The notes under the pieces: model-generated | Seen by the model: the letters and a program-made list of their open reading frames with translations, nothing else | What the model was told of the DNA's origin: nothing | Databases searched by the model: none | Shown here: one piece after another, positions 39,500 to 51,756 of the stretch | Layout: every line of letters begins with the position of its first letter | Numbering within the stretch: position 1 is the stretch's first letter | Source: Ricinus communis | Lineage: Eukaryota > Streptophyta > Magnoliopsida > Malpighiales > Euphorbiaceae | DNA: 64,000 nucleotides | Reading direction: 5' to 3' | Assembly: GCF_019578655.1 (NCBI RefSeq) | Contig: NC_063259.1 | Coordinates: 22,307,277 to 22,371,276, forward strand | Translations under genes and position numbers: made by a program

Positions 39500-40227
39500 A
39501 TTCTGCATGTGAGCTTTCACCATCCTTCCTTTTGTGAAAGGAAATGCATTTCAGTACAGGATATTGATTTGTATATAAGGACCATGATTTGATCTTGTAA
39601 AATAGTACTTCAATACAAAGCAGAACTAGTTTCCAACTAGAGTACAGACTGTAAAGTGAATAAGTCCTTCAAACTTGAGGAACCTGATACTATAAAATAT
39701 AAACCATAAAGAAATACTATAGAAGCCAACAGTATATTTTGGTTTTTTTAGGTTTGACTATTGTTTTGTGTCAGACAAGCAGCAAATTACAGGAAAAGCA
39801 TTTTATTTCTTGTCTTCTCATATTTGGACAAGGACGTCAACATAATTGGCATTCTAATCCTATTTATGTTGGCTCGTTTCTTGGGCAAAATGAGTTGGGT
39901 GGTTAGTAGCAAATCTGTTAATATCTTTTTTTTTTTTTTGTAGTTTTAATGGTATTGAAATAAATTTTGCTTCTTTCAGTTCAGTCTTTCGGGAGCTGAA
40001 GAAATATCAAAAGGATTGTTCTAGCTGGTGCAGAGAGTGTCGACGTGAGAAAAAAGAAAGGCAGCGTTTGTCAATTACTGCTACCAAGCTGGTAAGACAT
40101 TTTAAAATGCAGATGAGAAGAAAAATATTGAAAAGATTGCTCTGACAGTTATGACTAACCCTTATGACGCCTTTTTTTCTTTTTTTTCTAGGAATTGCTG
40201 AAGAGGGATCGTATATCTGCATCTTGA
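36443..40227 (+). CDS. ICU11: 2-oxoglutarate/Fe(II) dioxygenase, INCURVATA11/CUPULIFORMIS2-like
   Basis: A PKHD-type (prolyl-4-hydroxylase-like) dioxygenase. Its Arabidopsis relatives ICU11 and CP2 (At1g22950, At3g18210, from memory) are nuclear accessory factors of Polycomb repressive complex 2 and help silence floral genes. The exons are 36443-36727, 37305-37352, 37686-37862, 37936-38086, 38183-38269, 38722-38846, 39336-39454, 39980-40091 and 40192-40227. All splice in phase to 379 residues. The iron ligands are visible: GFHVDDSE (His252, Asp254) and LHHGRHRHGA (distal His, ~312). Arg ~322 in GHRVNLILW would hold 2-oxoglutarate. The C-terminus has a Cys-rich basic stretch (SSWCRECRREKKERQR). 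The N-terminus is low complexity with Gly-Asn repeats (NGNGNGNSTGNG). The start is the first ATG, after an A-rich leader. Which paralogue (ICU11 or CP2) cannot be decided. Confidence 0.92.
39461..39496. repeat. (CT)18 microsatellite beside a splice donor
   Basis: Eighteen CT repeats begin six bases after the GT of the intron 7 donor (exon ends at 39454) of the dioxygenase gene. Confidence 0.95.
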
Positions 40228-40930
40228 GTTGGTCTACCAGAAGCTTTGCTTGTTTAGCTATAAAATGGCACAATTCCTCTCCTCGTCAACCCAGAGGGAT
40301 TTTCCTTTGTAAATTTTAATACGTTTTTTTGTTGTTGGCTAGGCTTTTGTTGCTAATGTGGGTGGGGCACATAGCGTAGTCTGTCCATATTCTGCATTGC
40401 TTCTTTTCCCATTAAAGATTCACCTCTGTAAACTGCAGTATTGTTCTCTGTGTCATCCAACTTGAGGGGAAAATAACAATCATGCGTGCGGTCATACTGC
40501 AATGTAATTTTAGCTAATGAAAAATATAATTGCTGTGCAAAAATTGATCAGCTTTCTGTTCTTTGGTCTAGAATGTAACCATATAAATTACTTTGAAGTA
40601 GATTTGTTCACAAGTATGACGACTCAAATTGCCTGATCAGTCGAGTTCCAGAAGAATTGTGGGTTAGGCAGAAAATTTAATTTAAAGGCCCAAGACAGTC
40701 TTGTTTGATGACGCAAATATTATTTACTTTAGTGTTGGATTGGGCTGGTCAATGAGTTAGAGCTAAGAGAAATTATTGAGTTACTGCCTGCACATGCATG
40801 GGTCTCTCACATGTTGAGCAAAAGAACAAAAAAAGTGTAAAACCCATCCCTTAGTTCCCATGCAGATGCATGGCTGCCCAATGCCCAGTAATTTCCCTTG
40901 GATCTGATTGTTTTGTCCGAAATCTAATAG
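40228..40930. other. Dioxygenase 3' UTR and flank
   Basis: T-rich 3' UTR-like sequence, then intergenic DNA. No gene seen. Confidence 0.6.
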
Positions 40931-40934
40931 TTAG

Positions 40935-43900
40935 GCTCAATTGATCAGGAATGGTCGAAAGCAGAACAACCGGTGGGAAGAGGAAGCAAGAACTAGAGAA
41001 CAAAATGCAGATGTAGATGGTGGTCTACCTAATGCTAGACGTTGCCTGCCAAAATGAATGGTGTGTCTGCCCTCAACAAAAGGTGAGAGAGTCTTCCACC
41101 CGATCTGTGGGTCTATAACCGGAACTAAGGAATAGATAGGCTTAAGCCACCGAATCCCGTAGTAAGTCTTACTATTCACTAAATCAAATTGAAACTCGGA
41201 CTCAATTTAAAGCATTGATTTGTAGTTAACCTAAGCATCATATTCTACATATTTAATTCAGTCTACCAGCATAATTAGGCAAGAATTGAATTTACATAAA
41301 ATTATAAATTGATAAGTCTAAAATCTTTACTGCGGAGAATCTAGAATTTTAAAATTTAACATACCAATGAATTCAGTTACATCTAACCCGAGGATGAAGG
41401 AGTCAGGCTATTAGATAAAGGAACTGCAGAAAATTAACCACACTTGAAAAACAATGAAATTGAGGCTGTCAATCTCGAGAGTGAGTTAAAATCATATATT
41501 CCAAAACGATTATAAATACTTCAATAAAATATTTGTTTAATTAAAACTAAATACGTATCATGTTATGCTTCTGTAAAATAAAATAAAATAAATTTTATTT
41601 CATACCACGGGACGGAGTATCTCAGTAGAACCCTAGTCCCATCACTAACAGTCTCGACTCTCTCATTCCAATAGAACTGGCGTCCAGAGAGTGAAGCTCG
41701 ACTAGAATTCTTAAATCCAGCTCGGTCACTTAATTATCACTAACAGTCTTAGCCTTTCGGCTCTCTTACTCCAATAAGACTAGCGCCCAGAGAGCGAAGC
41801 TCGACTAGGGTCCTTAAGTCCAGTCTAGTCACTTAAGTTTCCAAATAAGCCGGCGCCTAGAGAGCAATGCTCGACCAGGGACTTTTATTCCGACAACTCA
41901 CTCTACTCAGCCCAGAGAGCCAATGCTCGACCAGGGCAAGCCCTAAACTTACCTTTTTTACTATATACCTCAGATTCATACCAGTGAGCACGCGGTCCTG
42001 ATGTAACCCATTAGGTGGCATGTTCTACTGCCGTCTCATCCTGAACCATCAACAATCATAAAAACCATAATGCAGAAAATGGAACATATATAAATAATAA
42101 TTAAATAAATAATTAAAATCTTAAACTATTTAATCAGAATTGCTTATGTAAAACTTAGCATGACACACAAGTATAACAGATATATGACTTTAACTCACAG
42201 TTCTGATGACCTTCTAGCTCTGCTCCGATGCCTCGGGTAGAGCGAGTCGAACATACGGATTCATCTAATCACGGGAACAATTCAATCAGAAAAAGTAAAA
42301 TATTTGACAATTAACCCTAGGCCTGGACTTCTAAGATTGACTGTCTAAAAATTTTCAACTCAGGTAAATTCTGCCGAAAATCTGACAGAACCTCCCCTAA
42401 ATACGAACGTCTAACTCCCGTATTATGGGTCCAAGACCTGCCAGAAAATACTTCAAATATTCCAACAATTTATTTAACGGGAGTCGGGCCACCACACTAC
42501 ATTATTTTTTCCGACTCCGACACACAACACAAATCACGATAACTGGCAGACGGTCCGACAATTATCTTAACTAATAAACCTTACATAATTTTTCTAATAT
42601 TCAACACAACAATTAAACATATAATTTTCATTAATAAACTCTAAAATTTACGGGCCAGAGAATTACGAAGACACTTGATCGCTCGGTCGACTCACCTCCA
42701 GCTGCCGGAGTTTGATCGACGACTCGAATGCGCCTACGGACTCGAGACAACATACTGATGATGATCCCAGCTTCCGATCTTCCGATCCGATCCTCGATCA
42801 TCCAAAGAGATTTACGGACGATCTTGGCCATCGATTTTCAAATGGAGTCCAATCGCCACAAAACCAGTGCCATTGGAAAGCTTGAGTTGAAGGAAGTCTG
42901 GATATGTCCTCTGATTGGCCATCCCTCGCTGGAACTCGCCGGAAAAGCTCAAAAACTCCAGCTGCCCCCCATTTTCTCTCTTTACTGCGAACTTCTAACT
43001 CCGGCCATCATTTGCGTCGCCGCTGCTCCCAAAAGGAAGTCCACACTCAGGTGAGTCGATCGCCACTCGACTCGGCCGCCAAAGCCACTGGAAACGCCAC
43101 GCACGCGTTGTGATGCTCTTTTTTTTTCTCTGCTGCCGCCTTGCTGCCTCGGCCACCAAGCACCAGATAGTCGGTCATCGCATGCCTTCCCGCTCGGTCT
43201 TCTCTTTCCCCGGTCTCCTTCTTCTTTTCTTCTTCTCTATACCGACATTTAGTCCCTGAACTTTCTTATTTACCATTTAGTCCCTCAACTTTTTAATTAC
43301 TAACAATTTCTTCTTGTAAAGTTTCTGGTTCACCCTTAAACTTTTTTTTAGCTTTTCAATTAAGCCTCTAACTATTTAATTTGGGCCAAAATTAAAATTA
43401 TTGAAAATATAGAATTACTTATTTACCCTTACTTTTAAATGTGAAATTACCAAAAAATTCTTACCGACATATTTAATTACAACAATACTAAACATACAAA
43501 TTTTTATTAAAACCCCATATACTAATAAAATTATGCTTTTAATCCTTATTTCAAAATTAATTATCAATTTAATCCTAGCCCTTAATTAACTTAATTGATC
43601 AATTTGCTAAGTATTTTTCAATTAAAATTAGCACCATTTGTTAATTAAAATTTGTCATTTTCTAAATAATTATTTTATAAAAATATTCTTTACTAATTCT
43701 TTCATAATTTTCAAATATAATATTTAATTCATAATTTCATATTGTGGAAAATAAGTGACCAAAAATATAATTTATTTTCTAAAAAATCTACTTAATTAAT
43801 TTTTTAAAAATTAACTAATTAGATATATAAAATAACTTCGTTATTTTGTCTAGCATTAAAATTATATTTAAATCATTCTAATTAAATCAAATAAAAATAA

Positions 43901-43968
43901 AATAAAATTAATTTAAATAAAAATTTACTAATATTATTATTATTAAAAGAAAATTTTTGGATATTACG
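40935..43968 (-). mobile_element. Probable solo LTR or other LTR-retrotransposon remnant
   Basis: About 3 kb of distinctly more GC-rich sequence interrupts AT-rich DNA. Read on the minus strand, it starts at 43968 with CGTAATATCCAAAAATTTTC, close to the TGTAATATCC-type start of many plant Gypsy LTRs (first base changed). It contains runs recalled from plant LTRs, such as TTTAGTCCCTGAACTTT (plus strand, ~43251) and CTGACAGAACCTCCCCTAAA (~42382). Tandem subrepeats occupy 41630-41945. A minus-strand open frame of 80 codons at 40937-41179 has no known domain. No gag-pol domains, second LTR or primer-binding site was found. The left border is approximate, and no target-site duplication could be confirmed. 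Confidence 0.5.
41630..41945. repeat. Degenerate tandem subrepeats inside the LTR-like block
   Basis: Four diverged copies share CCAGAGAGCGAAGCTCGACTAG-like text (CAGAGAGTGAAGCTCGAC, CAGAGAGCGAAGCTCGAC, TAGAGAGCAATGCTCGAC, CAGAGAGCCAATGCTCGAC). The first two also share CACTAACAGTCT and a ~95-110-bp unit. Confidence 0.8.
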
Positions 43969-44648
43969 ACGATGAGGATCTATGAGACAACTGCTTGCAC
44001 CAGTGGGGAAAGGCCGATCCTTATGCAATTGTCATCCTAAGGAGCTTGAGTTCTTGTGCACCAACTCTTTGCGCATTTTTATGCATATACAAGAATAATA
44101 CCACAGTTTAGGATTTCTTTTACAGTGAATGATGCCTTTTCTTACCCTTGTGAAATTAACTCGAAAGAAAAGTGTGTAATATGAGGAAAACGAACTTGAT
44201 TAATTTCTGGAATTCTGGGTTTGTGATTTCATGAAGCCCCAAGTTAAGACAAGATTTGGGTGCTTTTATTTTTTTTCTTTTCCATTTTCATTTCCTAAAC
44301 TGTACGCAATCTTAGCTTAATGCAGCATCCTTTGCTCTAGTACTTGCCCAAGACGCATGGACTCAAAAGAAGCTACTTATTATTGGGTGAAATTTTAGTG
44401 AAAAAGTTGATTTTGGTCGAATTTGAGTTATATTTTCTTGCATAGTTTTGCTACCACACAAATATGAAAGAAGAATGAATGGGGTAAAATGCCCAACATT
44501 TGGAGTTGTTTGCTTTATTCTAATCCAAGTAATAGGTAAATTTTTTGTCCAATGCTGATATATATTCTCAATTATATGTTAAATTTATTAACATATATTT
44601 ATTAGTTTTATTTAATAGAATATCTGTTAATTATTTAATATTAAAATG

Positions 44649-44649
<1 letters not shown>

Positions 44650-44688
<39 letters not shown>
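44650..44688. repeat. (AT)n microsatellite
   Basis: An uninterrupted run of about 19 AT dinucleotides. Confidence 0.9.
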
Positions 44689-44692
<4 letters not shown>

Positions 44693-46856
44693 TTTTATTT
44701 ATTATAATATATAACCGGTATATATCAGAATTTCTCACTTAATATGTGATTTTTGAGGGCAAGAGTGCTGACGAGGTGCATTGTCCACCAATATTACAAG
44801 GTGCGAGTTTCACTTGCATACTCTAATGTTCAAGAGCTTGCTAGTGTTGTCCGAAAGTTTGGGACTTCAGTGCATGAATCTGTCCATTGGATGAATCAAT
44901 GAGTATGACTCGAATAATTAAACGGAAAATTCTCACTGAAATTATTAGATAGACATGAACTCATTCAAATTATTTTCTTGTCTTGTCTTTCTGCTCACAG
45001 GAGTAATATCATTTCCAGTTGAAAGTTCAGGTGACTCGACCTATTACAGAGACATCTTATCAGAAAACTGCAGCTGACCATTGCCCACCATACAATGAAT
45101 TTAAGAAGATTATAATGTTACTTCTTCTTTTACCCTCTTTTAGGATGTGTTAATCAAGTGGAATTCTCTTTTCTAGTTTCTTGAAAAAGAATATAGAAAA
45201 CCCACATAGCCTATCTGCAACAGTACTCCCCCTTATCATTATCTGATATAAATATATAATGAATTTTGAAAATAACAATCTCCTACTTTTGTCCTTTTAC
45301 TATCTTCAGAAGACTTTGATTTGAGATAAAAACTACATCTTTAGTATCAAGAATTTATTATACAAAAGAAAGAAGAGATTCATGCCCATGTTCATGCAAT
45401 CCCAGTGTTAAAATAAAAGAAGAGTTATTCCTTTAATTAATGAACAATGGCAGTTGGATCAGCAGATGCCTTTCAGGTATTGACTACTGGGATTATCTCT
45501 TAATTAATTTCACAATAATTAATGAGTTTTCTTTTCATAATCTTTTTCTTTGGTCTCACAGGTACATTGTACATTGAATTGTAGGCAGAAGTTTCCAAGT
45601 ACCTAATTATTTTAAGAATCTTCTGGACTATGTATCTAAAAAAATTCCTTTTTTCTTTTTCCCAATAATATTTAAATATTTATCATACAAAATTTCATCA
45701 TGGCCTCTGCTTAAAGTTATCCCCCATAATTTAATCCCTCATTAATTAATTAATTAGTATTTTGGCTTAATAATAACTTAGATTCCAACATGTCATTATC
45801 AGTCTCACTATCACCATTTTAATCAATGAAAATTCTATCTGGACTCTTCTTAGAATTTATATATACAACTTAAGCTTGCATTATTGGTGTTCTTGACATG
45901 TAAATCCAATAAAAGATTAAAACTATACTTAGACAAATTCATTAAAATTATTATTGGAGTAAGGTGAGGACCACAGACCACTCCTAGTTCATGATTTTCT
46001 TGAAGACTTACTGCATTTCCATTATGTCAGTGAGCTTTCCCCTTTCACTTTCTTTTTTATCTTTTTTCTTAATCTTCTTTTCTTATTCTTCAAGAAACTT
46101 CTAAATTTGAAATGTTGGATCTTTGTTTTTGACTTAAGACATGTTGGAGCTCTTGATAGTGGTTGTTGCTCCAAATTTATATATAAATTTTGAGACATAA
46201 ATTTTTAACATAGATTATTTATTTAATTTTTTACACATAAAATACTAGCGCTTTGGTTCTCAATCAATCCGATGAGAAAAGCAGCTTAGCTTCCTTGCTG
46301 ATGAACTTGGTTATTGCTGAAATTTCACTTCAACAATACCATTAAAGACTTTCAATAAACTAGCATCTCGCATCTCAATTCACTAGCACAACCCTTTTTC
46401 TGCTTGGATCAAACAATCTTACAAAATAATGATTTAAGCTTATCACGATTTTATAGGATTTTTTTTATTAATTTATTAATAAATTAATTTTCTAATTATA
46501 AATAATAATTTTAATACTATAAAATAATATTTTAATAATATTTTAATATTGTATTAATTAATAGATTTATTATTTAATTTAAAAATAATATTTTTAATAT
46601 TAACGAACATTATAAAATATTAAAAGTTTTATTAAATTACTCTCTATTATTTTATAATTATAATAATAATAATAATCTTATAATATGTGAGTAATGACTA
46701 GTATTATTATTTTTTTTCTAAAAGAATATGTGCAATGGAGATATTCGTATTGTCATCTTCTAATAAATAATCTTAAAAAGGAAAAAAATTTCAAAATACC
46801 TGAAATATTCATATTGTTAATTTATACCTAAAATATTAGTAAATAACCATAATTCT

Positions 46857-46955
46857 TTTCTTATAATTTCTATTTGAGATCCTAAAGTCTTTCTTATAAT
46901 CTGTATTTGAGATCCGAAAGTCTTTGATATAATCTCTATTTGACTTGAAATGCTT
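46857..46955. repeat. Three-copy 33-bp tandem repeat
   Basis: The unit TTTCTTATAATTTCTATTTG followed by AGATCCTAAAGTC occurs three times head to tail (46857, 46890, 46923). The third copy is the most diverged. Confidence 0.85.
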
Positions 46956-49900
46956 TCAACCGTTGTAACAAATGGATAAGGAATAAAAGTAAAAAAATAT
47001 ATAAAAAATAATATTATTTGATTTTTTTAATTCTAATAAAAATGAGTAAAATACGAGAGAATAATATATGTTAATTAGATTATCCGGTTATTTATAAAAT
47101 GACACTATATATTTCTTTATTATTAGATGAGTGAACAAATATAATATCAACTCAACCACTTTTTTATTATCTCAAAAATAATAGCTACCTTAACAAATTT
47201 TGGTTAATATTTTTGCTACAGACTAAAATTAAAATGTATTTTGTATCAAAATATATTGCTAAAATTTAAAAACTATGTGATACACTTATATTTGAAATTT
47301 AATATACTATGTATTATTTCATAAATATAGGTGAGAATTATAATATTTTAAATAGTTGTAAAATTATAAAAATATAAAGGAGATATCTCCCTTGGACATT
47401 TCTTACCATGCCTCATTTTCTTTGTCTAATATCCCATATGGCAGAGACTGAGCTCTTAAGCTAAATTAAAAATAAATAAATAAATAAATTAGAACAGCCA
47501 TCTTACTGTTAACATAATTAACCCTAAATGATGCAAATAATAAAACTTTGATCAATGAAAAGAAAGGGAACTGCCTATTTATGTATGAGACTACGTTTAG
47601 AGTTAGGTTCGTAATGAATGTGATTAATTAGGGCACAAGTTGGGTAATGAGGTTTTCTTGGAAAATAAGAAGCCAATCAGGCATCGACAGTGGGGACGGT
47701 GGATACGCAAATCTTGGTGGACGGTGGAGATTGCATAATGAATGCAGCCTTTATTCTCTAACCAACTTGATAATGTTATTAGGACATTAATTAGTAATTA
47801 GTTAGTATCATAAGCAGCGAGGATCAAGCAAAATCTCTTGCAGTCAGGGTTATGTCTTAATCTTCCCACCGCCCAACCTTGTTTGTTTTACTTCAACACA
47901 CATGCTTGTTGGACATTTTGGTGACAATCCTTTTTTTAATCACCATTGATTATGGCTGTGCTTTTTTAAATCTCGAGTAATTAACTGGTCTCTCTTCTTA
48001 ATAATTATATTTCTATAATTTTAGTTAATTAAATTAACTATATTATTGTACTTTTATTGGCATGACACATTTGTTTATTTATTTATTATTTTGAGAAAAA
48101 GCTTCATATGTTAAATTATGAAGAGGCTGTGGATTTTTTCTTTCGCTAACTATATATGTATATATACAATTATTTCTTGAGCTTAGTTTAAGGTCTAATC
48201 AAAACCATAAAAGACCATACATTTTTTATCCATTGCTACCAATAATGCAGCATCTCTACGAGAGAAACATGGCTTCTTTTTTTTTTTTTTTTTTATGTAC
48301 TTAATAATTAAAGAAGCAAGTGGGTCTACAAAAAATTGGAAAAGGGAACATGGGTTAAATTAATAACAGCTTGGTACGTATCTTTTGGTTGTTCAATGTT
48401 TGCCAAAAAATATAACCCTTTATTTAGTTCTAGTTGGTGGATCATCAAATCTCTCGAATTTCTCTAGATTTAACTTTGGAGTTGATAGATTTTGAATTTT
48501 GTTGATTTAAGTACGTAACTGAGTAGATAAGATTATATCTGGCCGTAGCCAGCAACTAAATGTTTGTCTATATGTACTGATTACACAGATTATATTAGAT
48601 TTGTTCACACCTTAATCCAGATTCAATTTCTTAAGAATTAATTAACTATTACTCTAACTATAATTGTTTTCTTTAAACTTGAATGATAAATTATATTATC
48701 CTTTTATATATATTATTTTATTTTTTTTACCCTTTAAAGTGAAAAGTAACACTGTAAGTATACACAGAAGCACACACGTTTCAATTGCTCATAGACACAT
48801 CTTTCCCCGGCCGCCGTAAGGGCAATGTTGATACTACTCTCTGCATTCTTTATCATTCTCGTTTGTAGGGTGTTTCTTTTCCTTTAACTATATCATATAT
48901 AAAGAAAATACTGAGTAAATCAAGCTACCCAAATAAATTCAAAGAGTCTCCTTCATTTGAGGCATATAGATAAAGCTGCAATTCGATTATATTACTAATG
49001 CGCATGAAATCTCATGTCATTGGTGCTTCATACTTATATATATACATATATATATTAAAAAACCATTCTACATAAAAATAATTTATATTTTTAAAAATAT
49101 ACATATACGGTAATCACCTAAAAAAATATGAACGAGATAACATGTACAGAATATAGATACTTATATTTGCTTAGGCATTAATATACCGCAAAGGAAACAA
49201 CTAACATGGCCGTGATCCCTATTCACGATGAAAAAGTTGCCTTAACAAGAAAATAAAATCGATTTTAATTCTCCTCTTCTTCTTTCTTCTTCTTTTTCCA
49301 TCTTCATTTCTTAAGCACATGATAGTGGTTCCTTCCTTTTTCTGTGGTTTCATTAACCCTTCTCTCTCTCTCTCTCTCTCTCTCTCTAGATGTATATACT
49401 GAAATGTGATTAACACCCTTTATAGTTCCATATTCACCAGTTCATCATTATATATATACCGACTGTAAGAGTCAAAAAGGGAAAGAAAAAAAAAAAAAGA
49501 AGCCTACGTAGCATGAACACAAGAAAGATTTTGCATGTTTTGCACCTTATTAAGACTCGACCCTTTAAAATTCAATTTGGATCCTTTTGTTGCTCGAAGA
49601 CCCCACCCAATTACTCGAGATACATTCTTAAATCCTTAGATATGAGTCATTTAATCTTAAGTATATCTACATTTTGTGCTGCAATCTGAATGATGTGCAT
49701 CTAGAAGATTTGACGGTATAATGAGGTTTTCATGGGACGTGGCAGCATTACCCACATATGTTCTCTCTCTCTCTATCTATATATATATATATATATAAAT
49801 GGCGTGATCGCAAAGCAATTTGCCTGAAAATTTTGGAAGAACACGAAAATATCAGCCACGTTGTGTTGAACACGAACCCAAGCTTTGGATTGCACTGTTT

Positions 49901-51111
49901 GGAAGCATCTCTCGCATGGGTGTTCCATTTCTACTTCATATACATATCACTGTTCCTTACACTTGCAATGAAACCGACTACAATTCTTATTTCACTCCTC
50001 ATCATTAAATTCATTCGTCTAAGGTTCAGCAATATCATTTAATTTGTACCAATAGAATTGCCTCAGTTTTATTTAATTTACATAAAAAAAACTCTTTAAA
50101 TCACTTCTTTATATATATATATTATCCTAATTATTGAGGTATGGCTCAAAATTTTAGCAGGAATTAAGAAAAAAACAGCAGTCGCCTAGCAATGTGATTA
50201 AGGTTGCTATGGAGGAGACTGAGAGTCATGTTATTCTATGCATTATATGTTTATGTGAATATGAGAATAATTTCTAAAGTAAATGGATAAGTGAGAATAT
50301 TTAAATGAATGACTACGGATATAAATTATAATTTTCTTTTTTTGTTAGAAATGTAATTCTAATAAGGTAAAGGGTCAACAACATAAAAGAAACAGTAACG
50401 TTATTTGTTTATTCTTTATATGTTTTAGGCTTCGTAAGTCCAACACCAGTTAGTCATTAAGCACATTCATTATAAAAATTAAAAAAGTCACACCTAAAGC
50501 AACAAGAAATTTAAATTTATAACATTTTTTATTTGTCAATAAAACATCTTTGAAGGACTTCGTTTCTTCCTATTTAAATTAGGCTTTAAGGGCATCAATA
50601 ATATTGTCATCGTTGATTTAATATTACTTTTAATTAACCACTTTCTATTAAACTGTTTAGAAAGTGGCGGTCCATAAAAATATTGTTTATGCAATCTCAG
50701 TTGATTTTTTTATTATAAATATGAATTTCAAAATACCTTTAATTTGAAAAGAAGAAAAATAACTTAGTAAACAGTTTAGATACAATTTTAATTTTAAATG
50801 TTGTTATTTGAAAATCATTAATTTTAAATGTTAAGAGGAAAAAGAAAAAAGAAGAAGCCTGTAAGCATTCAGTGTGTGTTCACCGTTCAAGTGGTAAGCT
50901 TAGCTACCGCCTACCGATAATAAAGGAAAAAAACAAAAATAAAAATATGGCCCACCCCACATGGCCTGTGATAAGACCCAATATATCCCCAGCTCTTTAG
51001 GGCCCCCCCTCCGCGGAACTTCTTTCTATCTTTTCTCTCTTCCCTTTCTGCCTCTTTCTTCTTTCATCTTTCTTCTTCTTGCTGCTGCTGCTCCTGTCTT
51101 TTTAACTCTCT

Positions 51112-51119
51112 TATAAATA
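51112..51119 (+). promoter_or_regulatory. TATA box of the RING-H2 gene
   Basis: TATAAATA lies 93 bases before the start codon, in a CT-rich plant core promoter and leader context. Confidence 0.65.
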
Positions 51120-51204
51120 CCCACAGCTCGCCCCTCCCCTCTTTCTTCTCTCTCTCTGTATATCATTTCTTTATTTATTTATTTAAAAAGAAAACCAGGA
51201 GAAG

Positions 51205-51756
51205 ATGGGCTTACAGAGCCAGCTGAACGACGTGTCATCTGACTCAATCCCTCTGCTCCTCTTAGCCCTCATAGCCAAATCCATAGATCATCTCCGCTCT
51301 TTCTTCTTCTCTATCTTCCACTCTATGGCTCTCCCCCGATTCACCAATTCCCAATCCATACTCTTTGACGAAGGTTTATTGATCGACTCAATGGGGTCTG
51401 GGCTCTCCAGCCTTATAGTCCTCGCCGAACAGCTCAACGTCAACCGTCTGTTTTCTTACAGGTACCGCAGTTGTGGTGGTAATGATGACAATCATAATAG
51501 AGGAGGGGCAGGAGCAGGAGCAGGAGGTGGAGGAGGATCGGATTGTGTGGTGTGCTTGTGCGCGTTAAGTGATGGTGATCAGGTTAGGAAGCTCGATTGT
51601 AGACACGTGTTCCATAAAGATTGCTTTGATGATTGGCTTCGTCAGCTCAAATTTAACTGCCCTCTTTGCCGTTCTCCTCTCGTTTCTGGTCAGCGCGTGC
51701 TCTCCACGCGCAGCCGCGTCGCTGGTGATTTAGTTGCCTGGTTCTCCGTCCGGTGA
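51205..51756 (+). CDS. RHA2B: RING-H2 finger E3 ubiquitin ligase, RHA2-like
   Basis: This is a small intronless E3 ligase. Arabidopsis RHA2A and RHA2B promote abscisic acid and drought responses (family knowledge). It has 183 residues. The N-terminus MGLQSQLNDVSSDSIPLLLL closely recalls RHA2 proteins and carries a short hydrophobic segment (~14-25). LAEQLNVNRLFSYRY (~73-87) is a conserved pre-RING motif. A Gly-rich linker (~99-111) follows. The RING has all eight ligands: C114, C117, C132, H134, H137, C140, C152 and C155, with spacing C-x2-C-x14-C-x-H-x2-H-x2-C-x11-C-x2-C. W144 is the usual E2-contact tryptophan. Compared with Arabidopsis RHA2B (~147 residues, from memory), it is longer because of an insert at ~31-70 and the Gly-rich linker. 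Whether it is RHA2A or RHA2B is not certain. Confidence 0.9.
   Translation: MGLQSQLNDVSSDSIPLLLLALIAKSIDHLRSFFFSIFHSMALPRFTNSQSILFDEGLLIDSMGSGLSSLIVLAEQLNVNRLFSYRYRSCGGNDDNHNRGGAGAGAGGGGGSDCVVCLCALSDGDQVRKLDCRHVFHKDCFDDWLRQLKFNCPLCRSPLVSGQRVLSTRSRVAGDLVAWFSVR

Larger units (their letters stand above)
43969..51100. other. AT-rich intergenic region
   Basis: Seven kilobases without a recognised gene. It holds an AT microsatellite (44650-44688), a three-copy 33-bp repeat (46857-46955), a TC repeat (~49360-49387) and many homopolymers. The open frames at 49758-50042 and near 49219-49416 are repeat-driven or overlap each other and match no known family. Confidence 0.65.

Noticed and set aside
42631..43113. 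Open frames of 66-108 codons on both strands in the GC-richer block
   Set aside because: Several frames are open at once because the DNA is GC-richer. No retrotransposon domain or other known protein is visible.
44750..44920. Protein-like text near KVRVSLAYSNVQELASVVRK
   Set aside because: Only about 40 codons are open, without a start, splice signals or known similarity.
49758..50042. Open frames of 94 and 62 codons on the plus strand
   Set aside because: They begin in a TC/TA repeat, overlap in different frames and read as hydrophobic low-complexity sequence with no family resemblance.
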